This document shows, piece by piece, positions 24,453-33,149 of a DNA stretch of 64,000 nucleotides (positions within the stretch are counted from its first letter, which is position 1; every line of letters starts with the position of its first letter). The notes below the pieces were generated by a model. The model made no database searches and was not told the origin of the DNA. It saw only the letters and a list, made by a program, of their open reading frames with translations. A program made the position numbers and the translations under genes. Source of the stretch: an uncultured Draconibacterium sp. (GTDB lineage: Bacteria > Bacteroidota > Bacteroidia > Bacteroidales > Prolixibacteraceae). The stretch is from assembly GCF_963675585.1 (NCBI RefSeq), contig NZ_OY776411.1, positions 1,059,001-1,123,000 of the forward strand, read 5' to 3'.

Positions 24453-26255
24453 ATGAGTTCTATTAAAGATATATTAATGCCATTTACCGCCTGGAAAAAT
24501 GTTTTCAAGGAACCGGTAACCATTAAAGACCCGATAAACGACCGTCCCGGCGCAGCGCGTTACCGCGGATTTCATAAAAACGATGTAAGTACCTGTATTG
24601 GTTGTGGTACCTGTGAATCTATTTGTGAAAACGAAGCCATCGACATGGTTGCCATTGCCAATTTCGAACCGAAAGACGGCGACAGTGGTTTGCGCCCAAA
24701 AGTGGATTATGGACGATGCTGCTGGTGTGCACTTTGTGTTGATGTATGTACAACCGGTTCGCTGAGTATGTCGAACGAATATACCTGGGTGGATACCGAC
24801 CCCGAAAATTTCCGTTTTATTCCGGGTGTGGATGAAAAGAACTGGGACAAAAACGAACTGGGCTGGAAAAAACCGGAAGGCGACGATTACCAGTTTTACG
24901 GACTCGAACGCGTTAAAATGGGAGAACTTCATCCGGAAGAAAGAGATGATTCTTTTATTGAAATGATACAGGGTTTCTCGAAAGAGCAAGCCGAAAAAGA
25001 AGCCGACCGTTGTGTGGAATGTGGTATTTGTACTGCCACCTGCCCGGCGCACATGGGAATTCCGGAATATATAAAAGCTATTAGAAACGACGATTTGGAA
25101 GAAGGTCTGCGTATTTTATACGATACCAATCCGCTACCTGAAATTTGCGGACGGATCTGTACACACAAATGCGAAAGTGTTTGTTCAATCGGTCATAGGG
25201 GAGAGCCACTTTCTATACGCTGGCTGAAACGTTACATTGCCGACCAAAATCCGTCGGAAAAGTACAAGACCATTTTAGAAACCGATTTTATTGAGAAAAA
25301 CGGGAAAAAGATTGCCATTATTGGTTCTGGTCCTGCCGGATTATCAGCGGCTCATTACCTTGCCAAACTTGGTTACGAAGTAGAAATCTTTGAAAAACTG
25401 GCGCAAGCCGGTGGTATGATGCGTTTTGGTATTCCTGAATACCGTTTGCCATACGACCAGATTGATAAAGATGTGAATTACATTTTATCGTTGGGCGTAA
25501 AAATTCATTACAATGTGAATGTGGGAGCGGATATTACCCTTGAAAAATTGGGAAAAGATTTTGATGCTGTATTTGCCGGAACAGGTCTGCACCTGGGAAG
25601 AAGCACACGTATTGAAGGTTCTGACCACGAAAATGTGTATCAGTCGATTGAATTGTTGCGCAAAATCACACAGGGAGAAGAAATCCATGTGGCAGAAAAA
25701 ATAGTGGTAATTGGCGGTGGAAATGTGGCTATGGATATTACCCGTTCGCTGGCACGTTTGCAAAATCAAAAATACGGCAACGTGCAGCTTATTGCCACCA
25801 GTCTGGAAACCGAAGAAAAAATGCCTGCCGACCGTGAAGAAGTTGTTGAAGCACGCGAAGAAAAAGCAACGGTGAATCCGGGTTGGGCGCCACAAAAAGT
25901 GGAAATTGTTGACGGAAAAGTGAAAGGCCTGCATGTGGTTCAGTGCTTGTCGTTATTCGACGAAACGGGAGCCTTTAATCCGCAGTGCAACATGGAAAAT
26001 AAAAATTTCTTCGAAGGTGATATGATTGTAGAATCCATCGGTCAGGGAATGGATTTGAGTTATATATCGGAGGACATTAAAGAGAACCTGGAAATGGGAC
26101 CGCGAGGAAGGGTTAAAGTAAATAACGATTTCCAAACCAGCGTGCCGTGGTTATTTATGGGTGGTGACACCATTCAGGGACCCGACGTAATTCACGGAAT
26201 TGCAAACGGGCATCGTGCCGCTCTGGGTATCGATCGGTTTTTAATTGGAGAATAA
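24453..26255 (+). CDS. NuoI-like ferredoxin fused to GltD-type FAD/NAD(P) oxidoreductase (MbxN-like fusion)
   Basis: A 600-residue fusion. N-terminal part (about 1-110) is a two-cluster NuoI/MbxN-type ferredoxin: C48-C51-C54-C58 and C89-C92-C95-C99. The remainder resembles the small subunit of glutamate synthase / NfnB / PreT: Fe-S motifs CVECGICTATCP and CGRICTHKCESVC (about 185-250), FAD site IAIIGSGPAGLSAAHYLAK, NAD(P) site IVVIGGGNVAMDITRSLA, and the FAD-binding LFMGGDTIQGPDVIHGIANG. In archaeal mbx operons the last gene encodes only the NuoI-like part, so this fusion could give the complex a direct NAD(P)H or ferredoxin:NAD(P) entry point; that role is inference. It could also act as an electron input for other partners. 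Confidence 0.88.
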   Translation: MSSIKDILMPFTAWKNVFKEPVTIKDPINDRPGAARYRGFHKNDVSTCIGCGTCESICENEAIDMVAIANFEPKDGDSGLRPKVDYGRCCWCALCVDVCTTGSLSMSNEYTWVDTDPENFRFIPGVDEKNWDKNELGWKKPEGDDYQFYGLERVKMGELHPEERDDSFIEMIQGFSKEQAEKEADRCVECGICTATCPAHMGIPEYIKAIRNDDLEEGLRILYDTNPLPEICGRICTHKCESVCSIGHRGEPLSIRWLKRYIADQNPSEKYKTILETDFIEKNGKKIAIIGSGPAGLSAAHYLAKLGYEVEIFEKLAQAGGMMRFGIPEYRLPYDQIDKDVNYILSLGVKIHYNVNVGADITLEKLGKDFDAVFAGTGLHLGRSTRIEGSDHENVYQSIELLRKITQGEEIHVAEKIVVIGGGNVAMDITRSLARLQNQKYGNVQLIATSLETEEKMPADREEVVEAREEKATVNPGWAPQKVEIVDGKVKGLHVVQCLSLFDETGAFNPQCNMENKNFFEGDMIVESIGQGMDLSYISEDIKENLEMGPRGRVKVNNDFQTSVPWLFMGGDTIQGPDVIHGIANGHRAALGIDRFLIGE

Positions 26256-26380
26256 AAAAGATTTGAATAATGAGTATCGATTGAAGATTTTGGATTAACG
26301 ATTTTTGGGAGGCGCGTTTGAAAGTATTGGAGAACATTTTGTCATTCAACATTCGATATTAAAGATTAAAAAAATACATC

Positions 26381-27364
26381 ATGAATATTTCAACAAAATA
26401 CATGGGATTGGAGCTGAAAAGCCCGATTATCGTTGGTAGCTCATCGTTAACCGAAAAGGTAGAAAATTCGGTAGCTTACGAGAAAGCCGGTGCCGGAGCA
26501 ATTGTATTAAAATCGCTTTTCGAGGAACAAATACTGCACGATGTCGATTCGCAGAGGCTAAACAATATGTATGGCACGTACAATGACCAGGAACATTATG
26601 CGATGTATTTTAGCAAAAAACACAATCTGTCGAATTACATCAGCTTAATCGAAAAAAGTAAGGCTGCATTAAGTATTCCGGTTATAGCAAGCATTAATTG
26701 TGTGTCGGCGGAGGAATGGATTTCGTATGCCAAAATGATCGAGGATGCCGGTGCCGATGCGTTGGAAGTAAACCTGTTTTTGTTACCTGCCGATATAAAT
26801 GAAACAGGAGAAGAAAAGGAAAAAGAGTATTTCGATATTATTGAAAAAGTAAGCGAAGTAATTACCATTCCATTTTCGATTAAACTCAGTTACTATTTTT
26901 CAGGATTGGCAAATTTTATTAAACGCATTTCCACTACCAAAGCCTCGTCGGTGGTGTTATTCAACAAATTTTACAGTCCCGATGTGGATATTCAAAAGGA
27001 AAAAATTTCATCGGGCGACGTGATGAGCACTAAAGAATTGAATACAATGACTTTGCGCTGGATTGGAATTTTGTACGATAAAGTGGATATAGAATTAACA
27101 GCTTCGGGAGGAATTTTTAATGGCGAGCAGATGATTAAAAATCTGTTGGTTGGTGCGCAGACAACTGAAGTTGTTTCTGCCATTTATAAAAACGGTGCAA
27201 AAGTTATCGAGGAAATGACTGCGACTTTAAACGACTGGATGACCCGTCACAATTACAATTCAATTGAAGAATTCCGAGGAAAAGCCAGCCAGAAAAACAT
27301 CAAAAAACCAATTCTTTTCGAGCGTACCCAGTTTATGCGTTATTTTTCAGACGCAGGATATTAA
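26381..27364 (+). CDS. Dihydroorotate dehydrogenase-like flavoprotein
   Basis: A 327-residue TIM-barrel protein of the dihydroorotate dehydrogenase-like family: SPIIVGSSSLTEKVE at the N-terminus, KAGAGAIVLKSLFEEQI, VIASINC, DALEVNLFLLPAD, TASGGIFNGEQMIKNLLVGA. FMN binding is expected from the fold. These Bacteroidota proteins are not the pyrimidine-pathway PyrD; true function is unknown. Its place 125 bases after the GltD-type fusion recalls the PreT/PreA pairing of GltD-like and DHOD-like halves in dihydropyrimidine dehydrogenase, so an electron-transfer link is possible. The Fe-S tail of PreA is missing. Confidence 0.85.
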   Translation: MNISTKYMGLELKSPIIVGSSSLTEKVENSVAYEKAGAGAIVLKSLFEEQILHDVDSQRLNNMYGTYNDQEHYAMYFSKKHNLSNYISLIEKSKAALSIPVIASINCVSAEEWISYAKMIEDAGADALEVNLFLLPADINETGEEKEKEYFDIIEKVSEVITIPFSIKLSYYFSGLANFIKRISTTKASSVVLFNKFYSPDVDIQKEKISSGDVMSTKELNTMTLRWIGILYDKVDIELTASGGIFNGEQMIKNLLVGAQTTEVVSAIYKNGAKVIEEMTATLNDWMTRHNYNSIEEFRGKASQKNIKKPILFERTQFMRYFSDAGY

Positions 27365-27470
27365 TATTCAAAAATAAATTTGAAACGAATAATACCTGCT
27401 TTTAGATAAATAAGTAGTGTTTTTTGTGTATGGGTGAGAACATATAAAATTATAGAGGAGTAGAGTTGAA

Positions 27471-27659
27471 TTATTTTTTGAGTATACTTTTGAAGGTCAT
27501 TGTTACTCCTATCGCTGCAAATACAGCTAAAGAAAACAGAAAAGTTTCTTTTGATAAACCAAAACAACACGAAAGGAAACTTAAAATGATGGTAGCAAAG
27601 AATCCTAGAATCCCCCAAAGTTCGAGGTTTAAAAGAGCTATTAATAATACTTTTTTCAT
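27471..27659 (-). CDS. Small membrane protein, hypothetical
   Basis: A 62-residue protein from the ATG at 27659: basic start (MKKVLL), two hydrophobic segments (LLNLELWGILGFFATIILSF, TFLFSLAVFAAIGVTM) and a basic C-terminus (KSILKK). The layout is that of a two-helix inner-membrane protein. A 90-codon frame on the opposite strand is less protein-like. No family is recognised. It lies between the DHOD-like gene and the second Fnr-like gene. Confidence 0.5.
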   Translation of the reverse strand: MKKVLLIALLNLELWGILGFFATIILSFLSCCFGLSKETFLFSLAVFAAIGVTMTFKSILKK

Positions 27660-27767
27660 GATAAAAATTTTCACTAAAAATAAATCTAATAATGCACATA
27701 TGGCGATAATTTCATGTGATAAATATCTCATTTGACTGTGATTTTGTTCCGATTAATTAAATAGTTT

Positions 27768-28460
27768 ATGGAATCAAATAATATAAAATGCCGAACCTGT
27801 GTGATTAAGTCGAGCGCTGCTTCGGTTTTAAACTACGATGAACTTGGTATATTAGAGAAAGCTTGTTTCCAAACAAATTTTCGCAAAGGCGAATTAATTT
27901 TTAAAGAAGGGGCTCCTGCCCAACATATTACGTATATACGCGACGGTTTTGTTAAACTGAGTAAAATAATTCGGGCAGGAAAAGAAAACATAGTAAGTAT
28001 TTCAAAACAAGGTGCTTATCTTGGAATTCAGAATTTAAATAAAACCAATACGATCAATTATTTTTCGGCTTATGCCATTTCCGACACGCTAGTTTGTTTC
28101 CTCGACATCGACTATTTCGACCAATTAATTAAACATAATGGGGAGTTTGCATCAGAAGTAATTTCCTATATTATTAATGATGAAATGGGTAATTTTGATC
28201 GATTGCTTAACAATGTTCAGCAACAATTACCGGGAAGGTTGGCAAGTATTCTCTTTTACTTTAGCAAGCAAGTATTTTGTCAAAATCCTTTTAACCTAAA
28301 CATTACCAAGAATGAACTTGCCTCATTAATTGGAACATCACGTGAAAGTGTTACCCGCTTATTAAAAGATTTCCAGGATAATGGTATTATAAAAATGGAA
28401 AAAAGCAGCATTACTATTTTGGATGAACCCAAATTAATGGAAATCAAAAGGAAAGGCTAG
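27768..28460 (+). CDS. Crp/Fnr-family regulator with incomplete FNR-type cysteine set
   Basis: A 230-residue paralogue of the regulator at 14438-15163. Aligned without gaps over the N-terminal region, it keeps three of the four FNR-type cysteines (C8, C11, C110) but has A17 where the partner has C28; C33 is an additional Cys. The sensor domain (about 35-140) is followed by a helix-turn-helix with a canonical reading helix (GTSRESVTRLLKDF, with Glu and Arg in the FNR positions). So it should bind an FNR-like site but may hold a weaker or different cluster, or none. It and its paralogue bracket the mbx-type operon. Confidence 0.9.
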   Translation: MESNNIKCRTCVIKSSAASVLNYDELGILEKACFQTNFRKGELIFKEGAPAQHITYIRDGFVKLSKIIRAGKENIVSISKQGAYLGIQNLNKTNTINYFSAYAISDTLVCFLDIDYFDQLIKHNGEFASEVISYIINDEMGNFDRLLNNVQQQLPGRLASILFYFSKQVFCQNPFNLNITKNELASLIGTSRESVTRLLKDFQDNGIIKMEKSSITILDEPKLMEIKRKG

Positions 28461-28835
28461 AATAAATTTTAGTTTATAATTTGCTTTGTCAGGCTGAATA
28501 TATTTCAGCATCTCTATTAGTACAAAGAAGATTCCAATATTAATCCGGAATGACTTAAACGAAATCAGGCCATGAAACTGCTGAAGTTTATACTTTGTTG
28601 TAGGCAATCGACATTCTAATGTGTAACTTGCACTACTTCAACAGTGTGTTAAATTTTATATGCGTGTATTCCATATACGTTAATTCCCATCTCTATAATT
28701 TTAAGCTATTTTCGTGCAAAGAGTATTCTGTTAAAAGCAGTTCAGTTTTCTATGAAATTAAAATTTTACGTACTTTAGTCTGAATCAGAATTAATGCTGA
28801 TAAATTTGTTGCATTTATAGTTTGAAAGATACGTC
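28461..28835. other. Intergenic region without a recognised gene
   Basis: AT-rich stretch between the second Fnr-like gene and the AsmA-like gene. It contains a small hairpin (GCTGAA-N5-TTCAGC near 28493-28509) without a T run. No open frame of note and no promoter match is seen. Confidence 0.5.
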
Positions 28836-31817
28836 ATGAAAAAATTAGGCAAAGTAGTATTGTACACTTTAGTAACGTTCATTTTTGTTTTGGTCGTGCT
28901 GATTGTTGTTGCAGCTTTGGCCGAAAAAAAGATTGTAAAACTGGCACTCGAGCAGGTGAGTAAGACCACCGATATTCCAATTCGTGCCGATGAAATTGAT
29001 TTTACCCTGGTGCATAATTTTCCGTATGCGACCATCCGATGTACAAATTTATTGGTGAGTTCGCCTGAAACCAACGGTGATTTTGAGTCGGACACTTTAT
29101 TTTATGCCGAACGTTTATTTATTTCGGTGGCGTCGAAACCCTTGCTAAAAAGCATTTTTGAAGTTAAAGTGGTTGAGATGGACAATGCCGAAGTTTTTTA
29201 TTCGCTTGACACAGCCGGAATAAGCAACATCAATTTTTTGAACGATACCACGCAGAAAGCTGTAATTGATACATCAGACAACAATATATTTTTGGATATA
29301 AAAGAATTTAACATTCAAAACTTTACCTGCCATTACAAAGACAGCCAACAAAAAGCATCGGCAAATCTGTTTTTGGAAGAGCTTAATTTATCGGGATTAA
29401 TCGACAACGACGATTACAAGGGAAAAGCAGAAGGTGCAGCCATTTTGACGAATTGTACTTTCGGGACTACAAATTTGTATCGGATGCAAAAAACTGTTAT
29501 GGACTTTAAAATGGCATACAATGATAATTTGCTAAGCATTGAAAATGCTGATGTAGCCGTTGATGAGGATGCACTTTTTTCGCTTGCAGGGAAGTTTAAT
29601 TTAAGCGACAGTACGTTGACCGATGTGGTTTTAAAAGCCCAAAGATTGGATCTGGGAAGCTTGTTAAAGTACCTTCCTGAAAACTTATTGAAAGAATATG
29701 GAGTAACTGACTTCTCCGGAATTTTGGTTGCCGAAGCAAACATCTCCGGATTTATATCCGATTCGATAATGCCTGCTGTAACTGCCACTTTCGATTTTTC
29801 CGACGGTTTGCTTCATTACGAAGATTATCCGGTGCTAAAACAGGTTGAGTGTAAGGGAATGGCGACCAACGGAACAAATCAAAACAATTCCTCCACCAGG
29901 CTCGACATCAGTACAATGAGTTTTCGTACTGAAAAAAGTAAAGTTAGCTTGTCAGGCAACGTAAACAATCTGGATAAACCGGCCTACCAGATAAAGTCTA
30001 CGATCAATATAGATCTTGGTGAGTTTGCTGATTATGTCCCGGATACATTGTTGCAGTCGATAGGCGGAAGAGTAAACGCAGTGTTTAGCACAAAAGGCAT
30101 TTTGCCCGATTCCATTTCTGATGCATTTATTCACTCGGTGCTCAAAAATTCAAAAGCAAGTGCTCAATTTCAGAATATTAAGGCGGTAGTTGATAGTTCA
30201 ATGTCGGTTGACAGTTTAACCGGTAAAATGGAGTATCTGCCAAACGAAATAAAACTAAACGATGTTACCGCTTTTGTGCCTTTGTACAAGCTCCGCATAA
30301 AAAACTCCGGTGCTCTAATTACCGGCGACCCGACAAAACCGGATTCGCTTGACATTGAGTTTAACGGATTTAAGGCAGCTTTCGAAAAAAGTGCTTTCGA
30401 ATTGAGCGGATCGATTAAATATCCAATGAATCCGGAATATTCTGTCTCCGGGCAGGCGTATGTTGATTTACAGGAAATGCAACAGTTTTTACCCGATTCG
30501 CTTATAAATTCCATGGCAGGAACCGTGTCGGCAACATTCAGTTCGGCAGCCCGGTTAAATCCCGATTCAATTAGCGATAACCTATACGAATTACTTTTTG
30601 AAAAGAGCACTTTTAGTGCCGGCTTCAATGATGTTACCGCCGACATGCCTGCTTCAACAATGAGTGTAAGTCAGTTAACGGGACAGCTGAACTACCACGC
30701 CGACACATTTGAAATTAAAAAGCTCGGACTGAATTATATGGGGCAACAATTCGACATGAGTGAAACAACCGTATTAAATGCGTATTCAGCTGTTTTACAA
30801 AACCAGGCAAAGGAACTTTCGGTTACCGGTTCGTTTGGAGTTGGTGATTTGGATTATGCATTTTTGGAGCAATTTATGGAACTGGATACATCAAGAGTGG
30901 AGGAACTGGAAGCCGAACCGCTGAATTTCACCTACAAGATTAAAGGTAAATTTAAAGCCAATAGTATTAAATACGGCGATGCCTTGTTTGAGCACATCGA
31001 TACAAAGTTTTTGCTGAAAAGCAGTTCGTATGTCTTTGATAGTCTATGTGTTGACGCTTTTGACGGAACCTCACTTTCATCTGTAAAAATTGAAATGTTA
31101 CCCGACGAACTGATAGAAATATACTTTAAAACGGATGTGGAAAAAATGAACATCTCGAAAATGATAGGAGCATTTAGCGAATACATTACCTATGAAGATG
31201 TGAAGCCCGAAAATGTGCAGGGGCTGGGTTCAACCAAAATGGATGGTAAAATTGTGATGAAAAATTTCGAACCGGTTTATAACTCGCTGTTACTAAATGG
31301 CGATTTAACTCTGGAAAACGGAGCTCTGATCAATGTAAAACCGATTATGGAAGTGGAGAAAATACCGGGAATTGGTCTTAAAAACATGGACCGGCTGTAC
31401 TTCAGTACCCTAAACAGCAGTGTTTTTCTATTCAACCGCGAGGTGTACATTCCGCGTACCGAAATAAAATCAAGCTCGTTTGATGCCATGTTTTTAGGAA
31501 TGTACAGTTTTGGCGAAGATTACGACTACCACATTCGTATGTTTTTGGGAGAAGTACTTTCGAGCAAATCAAAAGCAAATCTTCGTAAACAGGCACAAGA
31601 CAACGGTTTTGGCGAAGATGTGGAAGCAGATGAAAAAACACTCACCAAGGGCAGGACTTCGATTTATCTGGTTTCGAAATCGGAGAACGGGAAAGAAAAG
31701 GCAGGCTTTGATAAAAAACAAGACCGGGCGAATATGAAAGCAAAAGTAAATTTGCAGAAACAAATGGTTGATATGCGTTTTCACCCCACTTTAGTAAAAT
31801 ATGACACGGAACAATAG
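28836..31817 (+). CDS. AsmA-family envelope protein
   Basis: A 993-residue protein with an N-terminal membrane anchor (VVLYTLVTFIFVLVVLIVVA) and a long beta-rich periplasmic part of the AsmA type: ALEQVSKTTDIPIRADEIDF, repeated FTLVHNFPYATIRCTNL-like strands, and a C-terminal AsmA_2-like segment (NGDLTLENGALINVKPIM, YLVSK). AsmA relatives form bridge-like tubes that move phospholipid between membranes or affect outer membrane assembly. The chain has internal repetition (several DLGEFADYVPDTLLQSIGG / DLQEMQQFLPDSLINSMAG units). The next gene starts 1 base after its stop. Confidence 0.88.
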   Translation: MKKLGKVVLYTLVTFIFVLVVLIVVAALAEKKIVKLALEQVSKTTDIPIRADEIDFTLVHNFPYATIRCTNLLVSSPETNGDFESDTLFYAERLFISVASKPLLKSIFEVKVVEMDNAEVFYSLDTAGISNINFLNDTTQKAVIDTSDNNIFLDIKEFNIQNFTCHYKDSQQKASANLFLEELNLSGLIDNDDYKGKAEGAAILTNCTFGTTNLYRMQKTVMDFKMAYNDNLLSIENADVAVDEDALFSLAGKFNLSDSTLTDVVLKAQRLDLGSLLKYLPENLLKEYGVTDFSGILVAEANISGFISDSIMPAVTATFDFSDGLLHYEDYPVLKQVECKGMATNGTNQNNSSTRLDISTMSFRTEKSKVSLSGNVNNLDKPAYQIKSTINIDLGEFADYVPDTLLQSIGGRVNAVFSTKGILPDSISDAFIHSVLKNSKASAQFQNIKAVVDSSMSVDSLTGKMEYLPNEIKLNDVTAFVPLYKLRIKNSGALITGDPTKPDSLDIEFNGFKAAFEKSAFELSGSIKYPMNPEYSVSGQAYVDLQEMQQFLPDSLINSMAGTVSATFSSAARLNPDSISDNLYELLFEKSTFSAGFNDVTADMPASTMSVSQLTGQLNYHADTFEIKKLGLNYMGQQFDMSETTVLNAYSAVLQNQAKELSVTGSFGVGDLDYAFLEQFMELDTSRVEELEAEPLNFTYKIKGKFKANSIKYGDALFEHIDTKFLLKSSSYVFDSLCVDAFDGTSLSSVKIEMLPDELIEIYFKTDVEKMNISKMIGAFSEYITYEDVKPENVQGLGSTKMDGKIVMKNFEPVYNSLLLNGDLTLENGALINVKPIMEVEKIPGIGLKNMDRLYFSTLNSSVFLFNREVYIPRTEIKSSSFDAMFLGMYSFGEDYDYHIRMFLGEVLSSKSKANLRKQAQDNGFGEDVEADEKTLTKGRTSIYLVSKSENGKEKAGFDKKQDRANMKAKVNLQKQMVDMRFHPTLVKYDTEQ

Positions 31818-31818
31818 T

Positions 31819-32439
31819 ATGTTGAAACATTTGCTTTTCGGATTTTTATTGTTGGGTTTATGGAGTTTAAGCGGATGTAAATCAAAGACCTCAAAAACTT
31901 CAATTCAAGTACAAAATGAGGTAATACAAAAAACCGGCGATGTTATTTTTGGCGACAATGCAGCACCGAACACCGTTTTTTTATTTGCAAGTTACAATTG
32001 CGATTACTGCCGTTATTTTTTTTCAAGAACTTACCCCGGGTTAAAAACCAATTATTTAGACAAGGGCAAAATAAAGCTGGTTGTAAAGTGGCTCGATTTT
32101 GAAGAAAACCCTCAGGTTTTACAGTCGCTACAGGCGGCCAGTTGTATCGGTCAGTTCGGAGTTTACGAAAAATTTCATGAGTTATTGTTGGTAAATCCGG
32201 CAGTTGTTTTTACCGATGATTTTTCGGCGCTACTTGACGATATTATGCAAGATAATTCCGAAATTGCAGAATGTATTTTGCAAAATAACGAATATGAGTA
32301 TCTTCGTTTAAATGTGAGTGAATTCCGGGAGAATAAATTTACAGGAACTCCAACATTTGTTTTGAATAAAAATGCGTACAGTGGTTTTATATCATTTATT
32401 AACTTTGAAAAATTACTCGCAAAAGAATTTAATTTATAA
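31819..32439 (+). CDS. DsbA-like thioredoxin-fold lipoprotein
   Basis: A 206-residue lipoprotein from the ATG at 31819 (lipidated at C20, SLSGC) that follows the AsmA-like stop by one base. The fold is DsbA/thioredoxin-like: ASYNCDYCRYFF gives the CxxC pair (C61, C64) and KFTGTPTFVL gives the cis-Pro loop. It should act on disulfides in the periplasm or at the membrane. The neighbour downstream is a lipoprotein with many cysteines, a plausible client. Confidence 0.85.
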   Translation: MLKHLLFGFLLLGLWSLSGCKSKTSKTSIQVQNEVIQKTGDVIFGDNAAPNTVFLFASYNCDYCRYFFSRTYPGLKTNYLDKGKIKLVVKWLDFEENPQVLQSLQAASCIGQFGVYEKFHELLLVNPAVVFTDDFSALLDDIMQDNSEIAECILQNNEYEYLRLNVSEFRENKFTGTPTFVLNKNAYSGFISFINFEKLLAKEFNL

Positions 32440-32455
32440 GGATAACAATCAAATT

Positions 32456-32818
32456 ATGAAAGCAAAACTAATCGCAACCTTTATACTCGGAATATTTATA
32501 CTGGCTTCGTGTACCGAAACCGGATCAGAAGAATTTTGTAATAATCCGGGAGCAACATGTCCCGATGCATCGGCCATTGAAGCTACATCCTGTTGTACCG
32601 ATCAGGATTGTTACTGGATTTACAACGGAACTCAGTACGATTGCAACGGAGATGATTGTAGTACCGCAATCAACACCATTGTGGCAAGTGCTTGTGCTTC
32701 GGCAGCAGCCGGTATCGATATTTCCATTAATGATTACGACGTATTACGAGCACAGATGCAGGCTGTTACCAATAAATTATTAATCGAAGCCAGATCAGCC
32801 TCAGGTTGTGAATATTAA
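32456..32818 (+). CDS. Cysteine-rich small lipoprotein
   Basis: A 120-residue lipoprotein (signal ending ILASC, C19). The mature part has nine further Cys at 28, 35, 46, 47, 52, 63, 68, 80 and 118, an odd number, so at least one may stay free or pair with a partner. The start at 32456 is preceded by AAGGATAA. I recognise no family. It lies 16 bases after the DsbA-like gene, so the two are probably co-transcribed; the DsbA-like protein may form or repair its disulfides (inference). Confidence 0.8.
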   Translation: MKAKLIATFILGIFILASCTETGSEEFCNNPGATCPDASAIEATSCCTDQDCYWIYNGTQYDCNGDDCSTAINTIVASACASAAAGIDISINDYDVLRAQMQAVTNKLLIEARSASGCEY

Positions 32819-33149
32819 AGAATTTTCCTGATTTCTTTTATCAAAAAAGATCCTCTTTTATTTTTTAGGATTTTCGTTTTTCTTGTGCTGCAATCAAGTG
32901 GCGCAACAACAAAACGTAGGCGGTATTTCTGCTGTAATGACGGCAGGTTTAGCTTCTGTAATAAGGTAACAGTTCAAATTGTACCCTATAATGCATAAAG
33001 CGAAGTATTAGTTGGCAGAGAACAAAAATTGGCGGCTGATCAGGAAACAAGTTTATAAAGAGTCTAAATTTAGATCTAACATAAGCTTCTTACTAGGAAG
33101 AATTGGCAATTGTTTTTATCTTTATTTCATCAACTAATTGTACCGTTAA
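32819..33149. other. Intergenic region with a possible gene remnant
   Basis: Within this stretch, 32832-32969 is open on the plus strand for 45 codons and reads like a lipoprotein signal (KKILFYFLGFSFFLCCNQ) followed by AQQQNVGGISAVMTAG, but no start codon precedes it in frame. It may be a decayed small gene. Nothing else is recognised before the zinc-ribbon gene. Confidence 0.35.

Noticed and set aside
15326-26255. Classical complex I (Nuo)
   Set aside because: No NuoE, NuoF or NuoG; the Mrp-type E, F, G, B subunits and the gene order point to the MBH/MBX family.
27466-27735. 90-codon plus-strand frame opposite the small membrane protein
   Set aside because: Lys/Asn-rich with no domain pattern; the minus-strand frame has a proper two-helix membrane layout.
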